From Xanthomonas sp. DAR 80977 (lineage in GTDB: Bacteria > Pseudomonadota > Gammaproteobacteria > Xanthomonadales > Xanthomonadaceae), in contig NZ_CP162487.1 in assembly GCF_041240605.1 (NCBI RefSeq), positions 2,177,001-2,241,000 on the forward strand: 64,000 nucleotides of DNA. The letters are read 5' to 3'. How positions within the stretch are numbered: the first letter of the stretch is position 1; every line of letters begins with the position of its first letter. Under the pieces are notes generated by a model. That model saw only the letters and a program-made list of their open reading frames with translations, did not search any database and was not told the DNA's origin. The translations under genes were made by a program, and so were the position numbers. Positions 62,500 to 64,000 of the stretch are shown piece by piece.

Positions 62500-63396
62500 T
62501 CATGGCAGCGGCGCGCGCGGTTGGCACTGGCGCACGAAGGCGATGCTGTCGGCCATGACCGGCAACGCCGGATCGTCCTTGCGCAGCGCCAGCGCCAGGC
62601 GCAGATGGCCGACGCCGGGGTAGGTCTTCAGTTCGGTGGGTACGCCGACGCGTTGCAGCGCGGCCTGCAGCGAGCGGCTGTCGCGCGGTTCCACCACGCG
62701 GTCGGCATCGCCGTGCAGCAGCAGGGCCGGGGGTTCGTCGCCATCGACGAAGGCCACCGGCTGCGAGCGCCGCTGCTGCGCCGGATCGCGGCCGAACATG
62801 CCGATCAGGTCGGGATCGGTCAGCGGCAGGAAGTCGTAGGGACCGGCCAGGCCGACCAGGCCGCACAGCTGCCGCGGCGACAGGCCCTGCGCCTGCAGCC
62901 AGCGGCCGTCGCTGGCCAGCAGCGCGGCCATGTGCGCACCGGCGGAGTGCCCCATCAGCACCATCCGGCGCGGGTCGCCGCCATGCTCGGCGGCATGGCG
63001 CTGGCTCCAGGCCACCGCGGCGGCGGCGTCGTGCATGAAGCCGTCCAGGGTCACCTGCGGGTATTTGCGGTAGTCGGGCACGATCGCGACCACGCCGTGG
63101 CGCGCCAGCGCCTCGCCGGCCCAGCGGTATTGCTGGCGGTTGCCGGTCTTCCAGGTGCCGCCGTGGAAGAACACCACCACCGGGGCCTCGTGCGCCGTCG
63201 CCGGGCGATAGACGTCCAGCTTCAGACCATGCTCCGCATCGAACACGATGCCGCGTTGCTCGCTCAGCCCATGGCGCGCGGAGCCGGCGTTGAGGCCGCC
63301 GAAGAACACGCTGCTGCAGGCCGAGACCAGCAGCGAGGACAGCGCGACCAGCAGGTGGCGGGGCCAGCGCGGCGGCGGCGGCGAACGTTCGGACAT
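62500..63396 (-). CDS. Alpha/beta-hydrolase lipoprotein, carboxylesterase-like
   Basis: 298 residues from ATG at 63396. The lipobox is VSAC (Cys27). The BD-FAE/hormone-sensitive-lipase type fold shows the oxyanion motif FFHGGTWKTG, the nucleophile GHSAGAHMAAL, the Asp in LLHGDADRVVEPRDS and the His in YPGVGHLRLAL. It is probably an envelope-anchored esterase acting on short acyl or acetyl esters. A longer upstream frame is rejected because the lipobox then lies too far in. Xylan or xanthan deacetylation is conceivable but not supported by context. Confidence 0.88.
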   Translation of the reverse strand: MSERSPPPPRWPRHLLVALSSLLVSACSSVFFGGLNAGSARHGLSEQRGIVFDAEHGLKLDVYRPATAHEAPVVVFFHGGTWKTGNRQQYRWAGEALARHGVVAIVPDYRKYPQVTLDGFMHDAAAAVAWSQRHAAEHGGDPRRMVLMGHSAGAHMAALLASDGRWLQAQGLSPRQLCGLVGLAGPYDFLPLTDPDLIGMFGRDPAQQRRSQPVAFVDGDEPPALLLHGDADRVVEPRDSRSLQAALQRVGVPTELKTYPGVGHLRLALALRKDDPALPVMADSIAFVRQCQPRAPLP

Positions 63397-63634
63397 GGGC
63401 GGTACCTGTGGGAAAAGAGCGGGAAGCATGCCGCATGCGCATGTCGCTGGCGGGTGCATGGCGTCGGCGGCGTTGTTGGCAACTACGCAGCAGGCGCTGC
63501 CGCGGATGCGTGTCCGGCGCTGCGGTTCGCTGCGCCTGCTGACGCTGTCGCGAGAGCTGTGGGCGTGCCTGGGTATGTGGTGAAGGGTGCGGGCGCAGCT
63601 TCGTGCACCCAACTTTGCGAGTCGCTTCGCGCCG

Positions 63635-64000
63635 TACCCTCACCCCAACCCCTCTCCCGGGGGGAGAGGGGCTATGCACCGCGGCTGTTCCTTCTCCCAT
63701 CGGGACCAGGGCCCCTTTTCGGGGGAAGGTGGCCCGCAGGGCCGGATGAGGGTACGGGCGCAGCCTCGTGCACCCAACTTTGCGAGTCGCTTCGCGCCGT
63801 ACCCTCACCCCAACCCCTCTCCCGGGGGGAGAGGGGCTATGCACGCGCGGCTGTTCCTTCTCCCATCTGGACCATGGCCCCCTTTTCGGGGAAAGGTGGC
63901 CCGAAGGGCCGGATGAGGGTACTGACGCAGCTTCGTGCGCCCAGACCCAGCGAGTCGCGTCGCGCCTTACTTTCACCACAACCGCTTTCTCCCACAGGGA
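63635..64000. repeat. Tandem array of the TACCCTCA-type element
   Basis: Two near-identical copies, 63635-63754 and 63800-63921, each begin TACCCTCACCCCAACCCC, contain the hairpins CCCCTCTCCC/GGGAGAGGGG and GGCCC(G)CAGGGCC, and end GGATGAGGGTA. A third degenerate copy begins near 63967 and is cut by the window end. The repeat period is about 165 bases, including a linker with TCGTGCACCCAACTTTGCGAG. The region 63397-63634 before the array has no gene. Confidence 0.9.

Noticed and set aside
63635..64000. A CRISPR array at the right edge
   Set aside because: Repeats of about 120 bases with a 165-base period, inverted ends and similar linkers do not match short direct repeats with unique spacers, and no cas genes are present.

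Overview
The window is GC-rich, densely packed chromosomal DNA that reads as a Xanthomonas, probably from the early-branching translucens/sacchari side of the genus. The evidence is a nearly complete xanthan (gum) cluster placed directly after pheST-ihfA-merR-tRNA-Pro, plus Xanthomonadaceae versions of FimX, PhaR, TraB/GumN and a GTAG-type REP family. Almost everything is core genome. I see no phage, insertion sequence, CRISPR array or toxin island.

Layout. 1-2300: end of a sugar MFS transporter and a GH13 alpha-amylase. 2500-4850: a Fur-box-linked inner-membrane iron operon (PepSY protein and two small membrane proteins), minus strand. 4900-5950: a LacI-type regulator. 6200-14400: the translation and nucleoid block thrS, infC, rpmI, rplT, pheS, pheT, ihfA, a MerR-type regulator and tRNA-Pro. 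14700-29600: gumB, C, D, E, F, H, I, J, K, L, M, then a DUF985 cupin and a GumN-type protein. gumG is absent. 29660-34260 (minus): dxs, an HNH nuclease and an acyl-CoA dehydrogenase. 34430-38300 (minus): a MarR-controlled aromatic-acid efflux operon of AaeB/FuaA type. 38580-41750: small envelope proteins, tRNA-Phe, a lipocalin and a DUF2384-like protein. 41790-51900: xseA, queG, nnr, tsaE, an amidase, mutL, a DUF1684 lipoprotein and a second TraB/GumN protein. 52000-53500: phaR and phaB. 53550-64000: gluQ, htpX, fimX, a flavoprotein, yaeQ, a pseudouridine synthase, a cold-shock gene, a glutathione transferase, a lipoprotein esterase and repeats.

How the genes work together. GumD, M, H, K and I build a Glc-Glc-Man-GlcA-Man pentasaccharide on undecaprenol. 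GumF acetylates it and GumL pyruvylates it. GumJ flips it, GumE polymerises it, and GumB and GumC export it. With one acetyltransferase instead of two, the polymer is expected to differ in acetylation from textbook xanthan. FimX links c-di-GMP to type IV pili. PhaR and PhaB belong to polyhydroxybutyrate storage.

The most unusual content is between genes. (1) A family of long inverted repeats has arms made of G3-ATT-G4 type units, so each arm can form a G-quadruplex on one strand. The arms end within a few bases of, or inside, gene ends, and one replaces the ribosome-binding region of pheT. (2) thrS has a candidate leader: a tiny Thr-Thr-containing reading frame followed by a terminator hairpin. 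(3) The gumC-gumD gap holds a strong two-part stem-loop. (4) A 120-base element with TACCCTCA/TGAGGGTA ends is present in tandem at two sites. All positions were read by eye; identities rest on recognised motifs and not on searches.
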